A stretch of DNA of 5,364 nucleotides, from contig CANBQX010000137.1 in NCBI GenBank assembly GCA_947371775.1, positions 1-5,364 of the forward strand, in the 5' to 3' direction. Position 1 is the first letter of the stretch. The number at the start of each line of letters is the position of its first letter. The notes under the pieces are model-generated. The model saw only the letters and a program-made list of their open reading frames with translations. It did no database searches and was not told the DNA's origin. Shown in pieces: positions 4,805-5,364 of the stretch. The DNA is from Comamonadaceae bacterium. Its GTDB lineage: Bacteria; Pseudomonadota; Gammaproteobacteria; Burkholderiales; Burkholderiaceae_C. The translations under genes and the position numbers were made by a program.

Positions 4805-5364
4805 CCAAACAACTGGCCTCGTGCGGCATCGGTGATCGCCACCACGCAGGGGTGGGTGATGCGCCGCTCTACCGAAACTGCGAAAAACTCATCCACCAAC
4901 TCCTCGCTGCGGCCCACGCACTGCACGCCAAATTGGGCCACGGTTTCCGCCTCCATCACGCCTGGCACCAAGAAGACGCCTTTGCCCTGACGGCCAAAGG
5001 CGGTCATCAGAGCGCCATCGTCAAATTCGCCCACGATGCGCGGGCTAATGCTGTGTCGGGTGAACCAGGCCTCCAGCTGCTGGCGCGCTGAGGCCTGAAC
5101 CCCCGGAATCAGCATGGGGAAACCGTTCAGGCATCGAGGGAAGCTGCCTTGAAGTTGCGCCGCCAGCGCGGGCGTCGCAAAAAACGCCATGCTGCTGCGC
5201 CCGAGTGCATGGTTAAAAGCGCGCACATTGAGGCGCTTGGACATGGGTTCGTCCGCAATCACCAAGTCCAGCCGGTTGAGGGCCAGCTGGGCCAGCAGGT
5301 CTGCAAACTTGCCCTCGCTTGCCACCATGCGTACGGGCACCGGCAGGGCGAGTGCGGGCTCGAG
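4801..5364 (-). CDS. nhaR: LysR-family regulator, NhaR-like, 5' end outside window
   Basis: The minus strand is open from the right edge to a TAA at 4803-4801, giving the last 187 residues. The visible part is a LysR effector-binding domain: ALNRLDLVIADEP at the end of the first strand-helix unit, the VRAFNHALG and FFATPALAAQL blocks, GEFDDGALMTAFGRQGKGVF in the second subdomain, and the terminal VERRITHPCVVAIT and LF. The last block is characteristic of NhaR-type proteins, which in Escherichia coli answer to sodium and activate nhaA and also pgaABCD. The winged-helix DNA-binding domain (about 110 residues) lies outside the window, consistent with a total near 300. A GTG at 5340 lies within the domain and is not the start. 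No nhaA is visible, so the target is unknown. The facing permease may be regulated by it, but LysR genes more often control a divergent neighbour, here off the edge. Confidence 0.85.
   Translation of the reverse strand, partial: LEPALALPVPVRMVASEGKFADLLAQLALNRLDLVIADEPMSKRLNVRAFNHALGRSSMAFFATPALAAQLQGSFPRCLNGFPMLIPGVQASARQQLEAWFTRHSISPRIVGEFDDGALMTAFGRQGKGVFLVPGVMEAETVAQFGVQCVGRSEELVDEFFAVSVERRITHPCVVAITDAARGQLFG

Overview
The window looks like chromosomal DNA of a Gram-negative betaproteobacterium, probably a member of the Burkholderiales and most like the Comamonadaceae. This rests on high G+C codon use, several Sec signal peptides, class III prepilins of the PilE and FimT type, and the style of the cupin, EamA and NhaR-like LysR proteins. 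The genus cannot be fixed from the sequence alone. No RNA gene, CRISPR array, insertion sequence or phage gene is visible.

Layout. (1) 1-1225, minus strand: a two-gene unit. A 144-residue exported protein of unknown function starts with TTG and overlaps by ATGA a CapA-family metallophosphatase that runs off the left edge. (2) 1226-1423: divergent intergenic region with a perfect 13-base palindrome. (3) 1424-2167, plus: an exported protein with a FimV-core (LysM-like) domain followed by four copies of an (N/Q)WVxY motif about 24 residues apart. This is the least familiar object in the window. (4) 2171-2581, minus: the minor type IV pilin PilE, tail to tail with the repeat gene and only 3 bases away. 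(5) 2582-2764: divergent intergenic region with a foldable fimT leader. (6) 2765-3334, plus: a FimT/FimU (GspH-type) minor pilin. (7) 3376-3870, plus: a single-domain cupin. (8) about 3863-4804, plus: a ten-helix EamA/DMT permease overlapping the cupin end. (9) 4801-5364, minus: the effector-binding part of an NhaR-like LysR regulator, entering from the right edge and sharing four bases with the end of the permease gene.

How they may work together. The middle third is a compact type IV pilus accessory patch: PilE and FimT diverge from one control region, and a FimV-like protein is packed against pilE. The usual pilV, pilW, pilX and pilY1 companions are absent from between and beside them. The FimV-like domain suggests that the repeat protein acts in the periplasm at the peptidoglycan, possibly in pilus or cell-pole organisation; this is inference. 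The cupin and permease probably form a translationally coupled pair, and the LysR gene may or may not control them. The CapA pair appears functionally separate.
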